DNA of 64,000 nt. It comes from Saxidomus purpurata. Lineage: Eukaryota > Mollusca > Bivalvia > Venerida > Veneridae. Made by a program: the position numbers and the translations under genes. The DNA is taken from NCBI GenBank assembly GCA_022818135.1, contig JAFMSR010000017.1, forward strand, positions 15,332,131-15,396,130. Reading direction: 5' to 3'. Shown here piece by piece: positions 36,162 through 49,149 of the stretch. How positions within the stretch are numbered: position 1 is the first letter of the stretch; every line of letters starts with the position of its first letter. The notes below the pieces were generated by a model that saw only the letters and a program-made list of their open reading frames with translations, did no database searches and had not been told where the DNA came from.

Positions 36162-36348
36162 AGAGGCCCTCCCTACATCTGGCAGATTATATTCTCGAAA
36201 CATAGATTATGCGTTCTTCATACGTTTTAAAATGATCTAATTTTTTTTTTTAAGAAATAAAGCAAAGTACTATAACTTAACCTTAACGCTTCCACAGATT
36301 CTATTATTTATAATTCGGAGGCTATCTGTTCGGCATCAGTATGTCCCT
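36162..36348. mobile_element. TTAA-flanked MITE, family A/B, deleted copy
   Basis: TTAA lies at 36158-36161 and 36349-36352. The left end is AGAGGCCCTCCC (A type) and the right end AGTATGTCCCT (B type). At 187 bp it is an internal-deletion derivative. Confidence 0.7.
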
Positions 36349-36626
36349 TTAACGTCATGTGTATTTTAGGGTCAATTGAATGCACTCATACAAATAATGG
36401 CACTGTAAGTATTGCACGTACATGCAATACGGATTTGTTTTCTGTCAGGCCGTATTTGATGGTTGAATAAAGGCTTCTTTTTTCACATAATATGTATAGC
36501 TACATCTATATAATAAATATGCATGTAACATGGACGTGTAAATCCGGTACAAGGGTCATTTCACTTACAAAAATTTAGTGTATAATATCACGGACCTAAA
36601 AGATTTTATACTTTTATCACTTTTAT

Positions 36627-36821
36627 CACGGACCTATATACACAAGGATTGGCAATTTCTGAAAATCAATAATGCGATATCGGGATAGATGTAACCCTTG
36701 TTACTACGGACATTGTCCGTCGATGCTAAAATCTCGCATAAAGTCTCGCATTTGCGACAAAAAAGTTTCACTTCTATAGAAAAATACGACAGTTGCCAAT
36801 CCTTGTGTATATAGGTCCGTG
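36627..36821. mobile_element. 195-bp MITE with perfect 29-bp inverted repeats
   Basis: CACGGACCTATATACACAAG continues to position 36655 and recurs exactly inverted at 36793-36821. No clear target duplication is seen. A partial copy of the end (ATCACGGACC) lies just upstream at 36586. Confidence 0.75.
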
Positions 36822-37343
36822 GTGTTGATTATAGAACACGCAGGACAGTTCAGTTTTGTTTGTAAAAATTGAATAGATATCATGTTTGTATACAGGTGCA
36901 TGTAATCTAGTTTCAGTACAGTTGTTTTGTGAATCTTTCGAGGTTAAAAATCAACCGATTTTATCCTATAAGACTACATAAGCACTAGATTCATAACAAA
37001 TCAAATAATGGCGCAATTGGCCAGATTCTTGATTGACAGATAAAGATCTCTTATCTAACGAATCAAACAGCTAGCTGATACAACACGTAGCGAACGTGGT
37101 TACTAGCCGCCTTTTGTCCTTTGACGGACATACACTATGAAGTAAGAAAGAGTATTTCTTTGAAATAAACAAGTTTTATCGTGATGTCACATCGTTTATC
37201 GTGTTTACGGGGTTACTTTGTAAAATGAATGAGTTTTGTGATTCTTCATACGTTTTAAAATGATCTAATAAGATATTTTTTTAAAGAAATAAAGCAAAGA
37301 GGTTCTCATAGATTCATTCTGTCGAAATAACCTTATACTTTAA

Positions 37344-37705
37344 AGGGACATACCCTATAACGGATGTCCAACTAAACAACCTCCAACATATAGAATTTTT
37401 GGAAGAAGTATAACTTTACCTCAAAGTTTGAGCTGTGCATTCCCAGTCATTATTGATAAAATCAGCGGTTTAAAAAGTACTGCAGTACCGTAAACCATTC
37501 AGTAATCTATGTAGAGTTGTTGTTGTTGATTAATGGGTGGATGCGATTTATTGCAGAAAGCCTCTATATTGATAACTTGTGATAAAATAAAGCATTTTTC
37601 GACATAGGTTCTTCTTTGAAATTGTGTTTATTTATCATTTTACGTTCATTGAACACGTCATCTATGTTTCGAGAATATAATCAGCTAGATGTAGGGAGTG
37701 CCCCT
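37344..37705. mobile_element. TTAA-flanked MITE, full chimeric A/B copy
   Basis: TTAA lies at 37340-37343 and 37706-37709. The left end is AGGGACATACCC (B type) and the right end GGGAGTGCCCCT (A type). It is the clearest full-length copy at 362 bp. Confidence 0.75.
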
Positions 37706-38118
37706 TTAATAGTGTTTCTTGTCACTACTTTTTAACGCCCGGTTTCAACAGTATTTCGGTTATTTACAACTTGAGCTGAATCATTTCTGGGAATGACATG
37801 AACGAAAGTGCCAACTTCTTCAAATACCGAGACATGGAAGGTAGTTAAAGTCGAGCCCGTGATTCTAAATTGAGGATATGTTTAATAATAACAAGTCAAA
37901 GACCGTAGCCAATCAACCATGGAGGAGATCACAGTTGAAATGAAATCCATATGCCTTGTAAAATATATCTTATTCAAACACATATATTTGAAAGGCTATG
38001 GCCAATGCATCTTGTTGTTTGGGGACTTGCAAATCAAAAAACTATAAGTGCACAATGATGATATAAGCCATGCTCGGTCAAATGTCTACGACCGGTAGAG
38101 GGCAAATAACTCGAATTA

Positions 38119-38151
38119 GTCAGTCAGTTAGTCAGTCAGTCAGTCAGTCAG
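38119..38151 (+). repeat. (GTCA)n microsatellite
   Basis: Eight near-perfect GTCA units. Confidence 0.9.
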
Positions 38152-39189
38152 ATGCATCTGGTACATTTGATTTAAAAAGTAATTTAGATAAATAAATGAT
38201 TATTTAGCAGCACATACAATTGTTTGTCATTTTAGAATAAGAAATAATAGTCAATAATAAACTTTAAATATATTTGATCAGTTTCATGTGGAGGCATCAT
38301 TCAGAAGTTGTATCAAAATTATATAAAGTTATATGCTTAAAATGCTTTACTGTTATATTCGTTTTGTTATATTTATAAAGTGTCACATTGTTTCAAATAT
38401 AACATCCTATAACAAGATCCGGTTTTAGTATAGTTATAAAGTGTCACATTGTTAACATCCTATAGCAAGTTCCGGTTAGCAGAACCGCCAACAAAAATTA
38501 AGTCTCCCACGAAAAACAAAATCAGAAACCATGGTCCCCCAGCCATTTTACTGATGACACATGTTTAATGCTTATCGATATCTATAATCTTTAAGAGAGC
38601 TTTTCAATTAACGCCTCTATGAAGAGTTTTCGATAATTAATGCACAGTGGACATAATAATGCTACCGTAAATATGTGATATCTGCTTTTATGGTGCTTAT
38701 TAAAATAATATTTCATGACAATACAAATGATTGCAACGTGTCTGCAAACAACTAGCCTTCGAGCGTTTCCTGTGTTTGTCGGACTTCGCAGGAGTAGTGT
38801 CCCTTGATTTCAGTGGGCGTGGCTATGTCTCTTAGATAAAAGTATCGATTTGGGCGGAGCTAACTACAGAATATGACAGCGACGTCATTTACTACCTGTG
38901 TGTAACGCAAACACTGAAACGGCACGGTATTTTGAAATCTGCAGTAGGTATCTTCGAAAAATATGTATAGAAAATGCTTAACACTGCTCAAAATTCGATC
39001 GATGGGCACCAATGGTGTGAAATTGCCAACATTGTTGTAAAATAAAAACCTTTAGCATCACAGATTCAAATATAAACACTGTTGTTAAAGGGACATACCC
39101 TATAAGTGATGCCAAACTTAACTATACCCAGCACTAAATGTGATTAATACCCCCAAATACTGCATCATAAACTGAGGAAGTTCGTAGTA

Positions 39190-41115
39190 ACAGAATACCT
39201 TGCAAAAAAAAAAACTAAAATAGAGATATTGTTCTTGGCAATAACTCTGTAATTAGTCATGATAGAGTTATGTTTCTTGTACACTGCACTTCCTTTTATT
39301 GTGCTGTACCATTATATGAGTAGTTGTATTGCATTCCAACCAGTATTTTAGCTCACCTGGCTTCGCCAGGGTGAGCTTTTCTGATGAATGATTGTCCGTC
39401 GTCCGTCGGCCGCCAACATTTTGATTCAAATGACATCTCCTCTAAAACCACAAGGCCAATGTTGATGAAACCATGCAGGGATGTTCCTTGCATGAAGCTC
39501 TTCCAAAATCATTCAAAGATTTCCATTCCATGCAGAACTCTAGTTGCTATGGCAACAAATAGAAAAACTTTAAAAATCTTCTTCTCTAAAACCACAAGAC
39601 CTAGAGCTTAGAAAGTTGGCATGTAGGATTGTCTAGTGGACCTCTACCACGGTTGTTCAAATTATGACCCCCGGGTCACAATTAACTCCGTGCGGGTGGT
39701 CGCTTAATTTGGCATAGGCTTATATAGGAAAAACTTTAAAAATCTTCTTCTCTGAAACCACAAGGCCTAGAGCTTAGATATTTGGCATGTAGCATTGGCT
39801 AGTGAACATCTACCAAGATTGTTCAAATTATGACCCCGGATCAAAACTGACCCCGCACGGGGGGGTCACTTAGTTTTGCATAGGCTAATATATGAAACAC
39901 TTTAAAAATCTTCTTCTCTGAAACTACAAGGCCTAGAACTTAGATATGTGGCATGTAGCATTGGCTGGTGGACCTCTACCAAGATTGTTCAAATCATGCC
40001 CCTGGGTTCAAAATTGATCTTGCCCGGGGTTCACTTAGTTTTACAAACTTAAGGCTTCTATAGGAAAACTTCAAAAATCTTCTCTGAAACCGCAAGGCCG
40101 AGAGCTAAGATACTTGGCATGTAACATTGCATAGTAGACCTCTTGAAAGTTTGTTCAAATTATGCCCCTAGGGTCAAAATTGGCCTTTTCCCGGGGGAGG
40201 AGATCATTTGTTTTACAAAGATGTATATAGGAAAACCTATTTGGTATATAACATTGTCTAGTGATCTTCCACCAGGCAAGTGGACTTGTACCAAGGTGAG
40301 CGATATAGGGCCATCTTGGTCCTCTTGTTCAAGTTATGCTTTGCGACAAGGGAAAGTAAAAATGGGCAATAACTCTGTAGTGGGTCTCTCAATGTACTAG
40401 ACCATTGTATGAAGTTGTATTGAATTCCAACCAATAGTTTTCAAGTTATACTTCGGACAAGGAAAAGTAGCAAAGGGCAGTAACTCTGTAATGAGTCAAG
40501 AAAGAGATATGGTTGCTGTGCAATGCACTTCCTCTCAATGTACTTGACCATTGTGTGAAGTTAAATTGAATTCCAACCAGTAACTTTCAAGTTATGCTCC
40601 GGACAAGGAAAAGTAAAAATTGGCAATAACTCTGTAATGAGTCAAGAAAGAGTAATGGTTGCTGTGCACTGCACTTCCTCTCAATGTACTTGACCATCGT
40701 ATGAAGTTGTTTTGAATTCCAACCAGTAGTTTTCAGGTTATGCTCCGGACAAGGAAAAGTATAGAAACAAAGGGCAATAACTCTGTAATTACTCAAGATA
40801 AAGTTATGGTTGCTGTACACTGCACTCCTTTCATTGTGCTAGAGCATTGTATGGAGTTAAATTGGATTCCCACCAGTAGTTTTCAAGTAATGCTCCGGAC
40901 AAGGAAAAGTAACAAAGGGCAATAACTCTGTTATGAGTAAAAAAAGAGTTATAGTTGCTGTGCACTGCACTTCCTCTCAATGTACTTGACCATGGTATGA
41001 AGTTGTATTGAATTCCCACTTGTAGTTTTCAAGTTATGCTCTGGACAAGAAAAGTAACAAAGGGCAATAACTCTGTAATTATTCAAGATAGAGTTATGGT
41101 TCTTGTACAAGTCAC
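39190..41115 (+). repeat. 147-bp tandem array
   Basis: About six units of 144-151 bp each carry TTATGCTCCGGACAAGGAAA, AATAACTCTGTAAT and AATTCCAACCAGTAGTTTTC. The array is interrupted at 39350-40328 by another element. Confidence 0.75.
39350..40328 (+). mobile_element. Helitron-like non-autonomous element inserted in the array
   Basis: It starts with a hairpin (AGCTCACCTGGC/GCCAGGGTGAGCT). It contains four or so units of about 170 bp with AATCTTCTTCTCTGAAACCA, and ends with hairpin GGGCCATCTTGGTCC just before CTCTTGTT. Uninterrupted array units supply the empty site. Assignment to Helitron or Helentron is inference. Confidence 0.5.
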
Positions 41116-41566
41116 AAATTGATACACATACTTTGCCTAAGGAAAGATATAAATATAAGGCCTATTGTATTATATTTGTGAAATATTTGCATTAAAAATT
41201 ATATGTTTATATGTTTGGGAGCGCACCCAAGATAGATTGGAAATAAATGAATTCAGAAGCTACACGTAGGTTTAAAACTTGCATTTTGGTTCAGAATGTT
41301 AAAATATTTGTATATCTATCCAATTCAGACGTAAAAGTAGAAATTATATTGAAATAAAAAAGAAATACTCAACGTTTTAAATTAAAACTTTCATATATAA
41401 GGGGAGTAATAACAAAATTTTATAAAAGTTAATAAAATGTAAATTTCTGATAGGGATCTAACTCTATGTAATGGGTCTTTTTGTTTATTAAATAAATCTC
41501 TAACAGAATATACAAAAAGTAAAATTTGTCATCAAATGTTGCTTAAAAGTAATTGACCACCTTTAA

Positions 41567-41894
41567 AGCTGCTCGCTCTCAGTTACCGTCGAAACTTTTT
41601 TTTTTTAAATTTGACATACTTATTCATAAATATAATACTAAAGGCTAGAATCAACATATAAGCAAAAATCTAGGTAGGAACTTGCAGAAATCGATTGAAA
41701 ATGTCGGTTACACGGCACCGCTACACTATATGTTTATACTGAAATTTGGTAACCTTTTTATTTTATAGTATAGAGATATACGTGACAGGCATTTATACTG
41801 GAGCCTTTTTTATATCCACATATGTTCTAAAACACGTTATTTACATACTGTTTGAAGAACTTTATTTTTTACTCAAATCTGAGAGCGAGCAGCT
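41567..41894. mobile_element. TTAA-flanked MITE, family C, intact
   Basis: TTAA lies at 41563-41566 and 41895-41898. The inverted ends are AGCTGCTCGCTCTCAG and CTGAGAGCGAGCAGCT. The element is 328 bp and is the best copy in the window. Confidence 0.75.
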
Positions 41895-41898
41895 TTAA

Positions 41899-41979
41899 AT
41901 TGTATCTATTTATCATTTTACGTTCATTGAACACATAATCTATGTTTCGATAATATAATCTGCTAGATGTAGGGAGTGC
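41899..41979. mobile_element. Family A right-arm fragment
   Basis: ATCATTTTACGTTCATTGAA to GGGAGTGCCCCT, followed by TTAA. It directly abuts the family C copy, which probably inserted into it. Confidence 0.6.
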
Positions 41980-42796
41980 CCCTTTAAGGAAAATAGTGAA
42001 AATGTTTTTTGTAAGAAGTTAAAAGGTTAGAAACTGACACACTATAAAGATATTCAGCAATTCTAAATACAAAATAGATCAGTTGAACTTTAGAATAGTT
42101 TAAACTGAATTTGGTGTATGGTGTTGGCATTCAAATAAAATGATAGGGTCGTTCATTACATACATTGAATTTCTTGTGGATTTGACACCTCCAGAGGGTT
42201 AATTATAAAACGTCAGCCTATTTGAAACCTTTCAAATGTTGAATAATATCATATTACATCTTTTCATGTGATAATTTTTGATCCCACGCTTTCCAACCTT
42301 TTAAATGAAAAGTTGTTTAAGAATATGTTTGTAATTCAAGGACAAACGGCTTATTACAATTCCTTTATCTTTTGAATCTATCGCCCTTTATATATATATA
42401 TGCGTGTTTTTGGCTTTATTTTGAAATACAAAATATATGTCAATAACCAGCGCAATAAGGTGACTTTATCTTAATTTTATTCAAGCTAAAGTATTATGAA
42501 TGTCTCTGAAAGAGAAGTCTATAAGGCTTAGTCTTGCCCTTTTCAACAAAACACCGACAAAGCCTACTAGGTTTGTTTCGTTTTGGTTTTTGTTTGTTTG
42601 TCTATTATTGTTTGGTTTCTTTTTTGTGATTTTTTTTTTAGATCTGGCATTTACCTTATTACAGAGCAACGAGCGACGAGACTGTGTGGAGATGATCCCA
42701 GTTCAAAACTGTTCTGGTTATGTCTGGTTTTGATATTCAAGGTCACTATGAAGTTAATTTTATGTCAACGTTACCGCAACGGTAATTCTCGGTTAA

Positions 42797-43150
42797 AGAG
42801 GCACTCCCTACATTTTGCAGATTATATATTCTCAAAACATAGATTATGTGTTTAATGAACGTAAAATGATAAAAAGATACTATTTCAAAGAAGAACCTAT
42901 GGCAAAAATGCCTCATTTTACCACAATTAGTCAATATAGAGGCTTTCTGTACCCATTAATTGTTCAACAACTCTACATAGTTTATTGAATGGTCATATTT
43001 AAGTTTTATAGTTATTTTATAGTGTGTAGTATTTTTCAACAGCAACTGAGAGTAGCAGCTTTAATATTATATTTATTTATCATTTTACGTTCATTGAACA
43101 CATTATCATTTATTCGAGAATATAATCTGCTAGATTTAAGGTTTGTCCCT
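42797..43150. mobile_element. TTAA-flanked MITE, family A with A-type ends on both sides
   Basis: TTAA lies at 42793-42796 and 43151-43154. Arms of about 80 bp (AGAGGCACTCCC inward to AACGTAAAATGATAAA) are inverted. A family C end fragment (CTGAGAGTAGCAGCTTTAA) lies inside. Confidence 0.7.
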
Positions 43151-43791
43151 TTAAGGGCATAATGAATTTAAATGATATGCTTTTGACAGAAACATATGTA
43201 ACTTGCTTTAGTTTTATCCTTAGTATGATGAATGACCAATAAAAAGAGTCGCACTTTATAAAGCTGAATGATATAGATTTTGCACCTATGTATAATTGCA
43301 CCTAAATATAACTTCATCTGATCGAAGGGTTTTGCAATAAAACCGTCGATATTACATTTAATCCCTCTCATACGTACATAATTAATCATAAATTAAAAAA
43401 AATGATTTGAAAAGAAATATACATATTACTTTTAAAAGGACCCTTTCATGACCACGGGCTTTTAATATAAACTTCATCCTATTTGGTTTCATGTACTAAC
43501 TTGAATACTTTGAGTTATTAGTAAATAGAAATGAGAAAATTTTTAAAGTGTCACGTAAGCATTCTTTTGTCAGGCACTGTTATTATTAATGTCTGACACG
43601 CGGTTATGACAACAAAAAAAGATATGATAATTTTTTCTCCGATTCAAAAAGCTAAAATGTCAGTACAATTATTGGATAAAAGTTAGGCTTGCAAAATAAA
43701 CTATTTGTTTGTGTCATAAAACACTCTCAATGATTCATTGTTGGGGTAGACAAGAAGGCATTAATAGGGTTTCGTTTTTCCTTAGTGGTGA

Positions 43792-44756
43792 CACAGGTGA
43801 GTGTAGCGTACCAGGGACCCATACAGTGATTTTTAGTTCAAAATAGCCTAGTTACTATATATCAATAAGAAGGTAAACCACACAGTTCGCACATAGACCC
43901 AGTTCCAGCTTCAATTACTTCATACAGAATAGGGCATATTTATCAAAACATATTGCATATATAGCCTACGTAATTATATTTTCCGTAAACGTTTACTTCA
44001 AGGTCCAAATGCAAACCGTTTTGTAACAGCGACTGATAGTTTCCGAAATGTTTGCCATTTTTCGCCAACTCGAATAAATCACACACATTTCGGGTACGTC
44101 TATTTTCCAATGCGCAACCGTCACTGTGGACATACACAAGAACGGCACAACACTGCTACTTGAGCTCAGTATTCCATAGACATGTATTAGTGATGTGTAA
44201 CCTAGACTTGGTAAGACCTGGCCGATCGATGCGTTATGGAAACTAGTTTTTCCCATTATCAGTATGGCTGCATGTATATATTTACAAAATATATCAACGA
44301 AATAAAATGAATACTGTATTAACGGATCGTATAAAAATTTGAAAGCTTGTGGAAATATTATCAAATCAATTTCTACGAGCGTCGGTTGTGTAATATTTGG
44401 ATGACACAAGGCGAGATTGTTTAAAAGCTTGTTAAAAGGGAAGAATTCAGTGTTAGAAATGTGTGAGATTTATTCGGGTTGACGAAAAATGTAAAAAAAA
44501 TCGGAAATTATCAGTCGCTATTTCACAATGGTTTGCTTTTGGGCCTTGCAGTAAACTTTTAAGGAAATAATGAACACTTATGCTATATATGCAATAGGTT
44601 TTAATAAATATGCATTATTCTAGAAGAAGTAATTAAGGCTGAAAGTGGGTCGATGTGTAAACGGTGTTGTTTACCTTCTTATTGATATATAGTCATTAGG
44701 CTATTTTTAATCTAACATTCACTGTTTGGGTCCCTGGTACGCTACACTCACCTGTG
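43792..44756. mobile_element. 965-bp long-inverted-repeat element with 8-bp target duplications, hAT-like
   Basis: AGTGGTGA stands directly on both sides (43784-43791 and 44757-44764). The ends are CACAGGTGAGTGTAGCG and its inverse. The inverted arms extend about 300 bp inward (to about 44087 and from about 44455) with drift. The central 370 bp carries a 138-codon minus-strand frame with no recognised domain. An 8-bp duplication fits hAT (inference). Confidence 0.75.
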
Positions 44757-45529
44757 AGTGGTGATATGAATTCCCTTTCGTCAGGTATATCTGGTTTTGA
44801 AGCAGGCAATAATAATAATATTTAGTTCTATGTTATACAGTACTGTATCGATTTATGTATATTGGGTTCTTTGCGGGGTTGTTTTGAAGTTATTTGAATG
44901 TGTTACATTCAGGACTGGTTTACAAATTTTAGATGTTCGTATGTGAAATTATATAGATAGTTTTACATAGTTCTTCACGTAAGGAACAAAAAATCGAGAG
45001 TTGTACCAGATTACCCTGTGTGGCAAAAAGCAAAGTCTAATTAGCATATTATAAATATTAACTTCCTCTCAATTCCCAATACCTTAAAGTTAATTAGTAC
45101 TTCTTTACATCGTCGTTTTTAATGCATTTTTAACATTTTATTGTCTTCATTCTTTTGCATTATCAAACATTCTTCATTAACACCAAGACAAAGGAAATAC
45201 CAGTTTATCAACTGTCCTTTGATCACACAAAAAACCAAGGCCAAACGATCATTTCAGTCCGCGTGTAACCATGGTAAAGTATGTCCATCCGTACGTACCG
45301 TTAAAAAGCAGTGATCATATTTGAGTCCGTTACTCACGGTACACACACGACTTTCTAGTACTAACTTCTTTTGTGGCAATTATAACAAAATACTCCAAAT
45401 CATTAAATTTCTGATCAATTGCTGAAATGTTTCATCCATAATGTATGTTGATTCGTGTGATTCTTTGGCTATTTTGGGCCGTCTTTGAAATGTTTTTGTT
45501 TTTTTGTTTGTTTTTTTTATGTTGTTTTT

Positions 45530-45532
45530 TTG

Positions 45533-45562
<30 letters not shown>
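45530..45562 (+). repeat. (TTG)n microsatellite
   Basis: About ten TTG units. A shorter (TTG)n lies at 63709-63728. Confidence 0.9.
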
Positions 45563-45563
<1 letters not shown>

Positions 45564-46618
45564 CATAGAAGGCCGCATTGTGAAATTAATCTGTTGTTCT
45601 AATGGTTTTCTGTAATTATATCATAATATGTTTCTTTCTTAAAATAAAGAATGAGATATTATCTTTATTATATTATTATATAATTGTTATTATTTTTATT
45701 ATTATTACCACGAAATTATAGATTGAAATTACATTTCGCATTATCTGCGTAGAAGCAAGCATTAAAATGTACAGAAATTAGAAACCTTAAGATATGTATA
45801 GGAAATAAACAAGTAAAAAATACTGGAAGGAAACGATATCAGAAAGTAAGAAAATACAGGAAGGTAGCACTATCATAAGTAAAAACAACAAAAACAAGAA
45901 AGTAACAATCTTAGAATGTACAATTGACTGAAACAAATACGAAATATAACACTATTGAGGATTATTTTTTTTAAAACACACTGTTAGAAGAGCGAGCAGC
46001 TCAAATTTCAATGAATGACAAGACTATCATCAGCAAATTTTTTTCTGAGTTATTCTAAGTGTAAAAGATAATTAAAAAGGACGTATCATAACAGCTTAAA
46101 TGTCTTGAAATTCAAATTATGGGTATATTTCATGTAATGTATAATTGCATTTTAAAATGTATATTTTGAAATGTAAAATACAATACTAAGCGTTGGTAGT
46201 TAAATTGATAAACAGTTACTGTCATTCTGACATTGTGTTTGAGATTCTAAAGTTGTGTCAGTTTTTGACATTTTGAAAGAAATTGTGTTTTGCCAAATAA
46301 TCACCCGATATTTGTAGTTAGAACCTTTCACATTTCAAAATATCCTACTTTTTTTTCTATTCATCACTAAAATATTCAACAATGATAATAGCAATTGTAC
46401 TTAAATTTATTCCAATGTTGACCTTTAAATTCAAAAGAAGAGCGTGAATTTTAACTAGTACATTAATTTTAATGTGATATATTCTTCATTGTTCCGTTTG
46501 GTTTAAAGGCCGATCCATGCACATACCCGAACTCAACACCCGGGGCAGAGATATCTGCTTTATACAAAGTCTTTCAAATACTTCTTGAAAGACCTTGCTT
46601 AATAGCACCAACAAGACT

Positions 46619-48853
46619 TTTAGCGAATTTTCCTAAAAGTAAGTACAATACGGATATTCCTAAAAGTAAGTACCATAATAATATTCCTAAAAGTAAGTAC
46701 TATAAGAATATTCCTAAGAGTAAGAACTATAAGAATATTCCTAAAAGTAAGTAATATAAGAATATTCCTAAAAGTAAGTACTATTCGAATTTTCCTAAAA
46801 GTAAGTACTATACAAATGTTCCTAAGAGTAAGAACTATAAGAATTTTCCTAAAAGTAAGAACTATACAAATTTTCCTAAAAGTAAGAACTATACGAATTT
46901 TCCTAAAAGTAAGTACTATAAGAATATTCCTAAGAGTAAAAGCTATAAGAATATTCCTAAAAGTAAGTACTTTAAGAATATTCCTAAAAGTAAGTAATAT
47001 AAGAATATTCCTAAAAGTAAGTACTATAAGAATATTCCTAAGGGTAAGAACTATAAGAATATTCCTAAGAGTAAGTACTATAAGAATATTCCTAAAAGTA
47101 AGAACTATAAGAATATTCCTAAAAGTAAGAACTATAAGAATATTCCTTAGAGTAAGAACTATAAGAAAAAACCTAAAAGTAAGTACTTTAAGAATATTCA
47201 AAAGTATGTACTATAAGAATATTCCTAAAAGTAAGAACTATAAGAATATTCCTAAAAGTAGTACTAAAGAATATTCCTAAAAGTAAGTACTATAAGAATA
47301 TTCCTAAAAGTAAGAACTATAAGAATATTCCTTAAAGTAAGTAATATAAGAATATTCCTAAAAGTAAGAACTATAAGAATATTCCTAAAAGTAAGTAATA
47401 TAAGAATATTCCTAAAAGTAAGAACTATAAGAATATTCCTAAAAGTAAGAACTATAAGAATATTCCTTAGAGTAAGAACTATAAGAAAAAACCTAAAAGT
47501 AAGTACTTTAAGAATATTCCTAAAAGTATGTACTATAAGAATATTCCTAAAAGTAAGAACTATAAGAATATTCCTAAAAGTAAGTACTAAAGAATATTCC
47601 TAAAAGTAAGTACTATAAGAATATTCCTAAAAGTAAGAACTATAAGAATATTCCTAAAAGTAAGTACTATAAGAATATTCCTAAAAGTAAGAACTATAAG
47701 AATATTCCTAAAAGTAAGTAATATAAGAATATTCCTAAAAGTAAGAACTATAAGAATATTCCTAAATGTAAGAACTATAAGAATATTCTTAAAAGTAAGT
47801 ACTTTAAGAATATTCCTAAAAGTAAGAACTATAAGAATATTCCTAAAAGTAAGAACTATAAGAATATTCCTTAAAGTAAGTAATATAAGAATATTCCTAA
47901 AAGTAAGAACTATAAGAATATTCCTAAAAGTAAGTAATATAAGAATATTCCTAAAAGTAAGAACTATAAGAATATTCCTAAAAGTAAGAACTATAAGAAT
48001 ATTCCTAAAAGTAAGAACTATAAGAATATTCCTAAAAGTAAGTAATATAAGAATATTCCTAAAAGTAAGAACTATAAGAATATTCCTAAAAGTAAGTAGT
48101 TTAAGAATATTCCTAAAAGTAAGAACTTCAAGAATATTCCTAAAAGTAAGAACTTCAAGAATATTCCTAAAAGTAAGAACTATAAGAATATTCCTAAAAG
48201 TAAGAACTTCAAGAATATTCCTAAAAGTAAGAACTTCAAGAATATTCCTAAAAGTAAGTACTTTAAGAATTTTCCTAAAAGTAAGTACTATAAGAATATT
48301 CCTAAAAGTAAGTACTTTAAGAATTTTCTTAAATGTAAGAACTATAAGAATATTCCTAAAAGTAAGTACTATAAGAATTTTCCTAAAAGTAAGTACTATA
48401 AGAATATTTCTAAAAGTAAGTACTATAAGAATTTTCTTAAATGTAAGAACTATAAAAATATTCCTAAAAGTAAGTACTATAAGAATTTTCCTAAAAGTAA
48501 GTACTATAAGAATATTTCTAAAAGTAAGTACTATAAGAATTTTCTTAAATGTAAGAACTATAAGAATATTCCTAAAAGTAAGTACTATAAGAATATTCCT
48601 TAAAGTAAGAACTATAAGAATATTCCTAAAAGTAAGTACTATAAGAATAGTCCTTAAAGTAAGAACTATAAGAATATTCCTAAGAGTAAGAACTATTCGA
48701 AAATTCCTAAAACTAAGAACTATAAGAATATTCCTTAGAGTAAGAACTATACGAATTTTCCTAAAAGTAAGTACTATACGAATTTTCCTAAAAGTAAGTA
48801 CTATAAGAATTTCCCTAAAAGTAAGCACTATAAGAATATTCCCATAAGTAAGT
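46619..48853 (-). repeat. 27-bp satellite array, about 82 copies
   Basis: The unit is CCTAAAAGTAAGTACTATAA plus GAATATT. 27 is divisible by three and the units lack stops in several frames, so long repetitive frames appear on both strands (minus 448 and 193 codons, repeating a 9-residue unit like RNILIVLTF). These frames are most likely not genes. Larger periods of 108 bp and a duplicated block of about 320 bp are visible. Confidence 0.9.
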
Positions 48854-48869
48854 ACTCCATTATAGGTAT

Positions 48870-48960
48870 GGAAAGGCAGAAGCCTAGATTCGAACCTGTT
48901 TTGTACTGCGACGACGCATAGTAGTGTAACCAAAGAACGCCTTAGACCAATCGGTCAGTG
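48870..48960 (-). mobile_element. tRNA-like head directly beside the satellite
   Basis: On the minus strand CTGACCGATTGGTCTAAGGC (A box) and AGGTTCGAATCTAGG (B box) stand about 50 nt apart, followed within 40 nt by the first satellite unit. Confidence 0.5.
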
Positions 48961-49149
48961 CAAAGCCCAAACAATAGTTGCGCAAAGAACCACTAGCCTA
49001 ATCTCCATCACAAAGTAGAGGACGCTTTATTTTTTAACCAGACCAAATTTTGTCTATAGTGATATGGTTGCATATTTTCCAGATTGGCGTATTTTCCAGG
49101 GTTCATGGAATTGGCTTCTTCTACCTCTGACCATCGTTAAATCAACGTT

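Noticed and set aside
42481..42855. Overlapping frames of 60-90 codons on both strands
   Set aside because: Low-complexity T/G-rich DNA running into a MITE.
43993..44409. 138-codon minus-strand frame
   Set aside because: Inside a non-autonomous transposon, no transposase motif or splice context.
46620..48933. Long minus-strand frames of 193 and 448 codons repeating a 9-residue unit
   Set aside because: They follow from a stop-free 27-bp satellite. Equivalent frames exist on the other strand and units contain frame-breaking indels between blocks.
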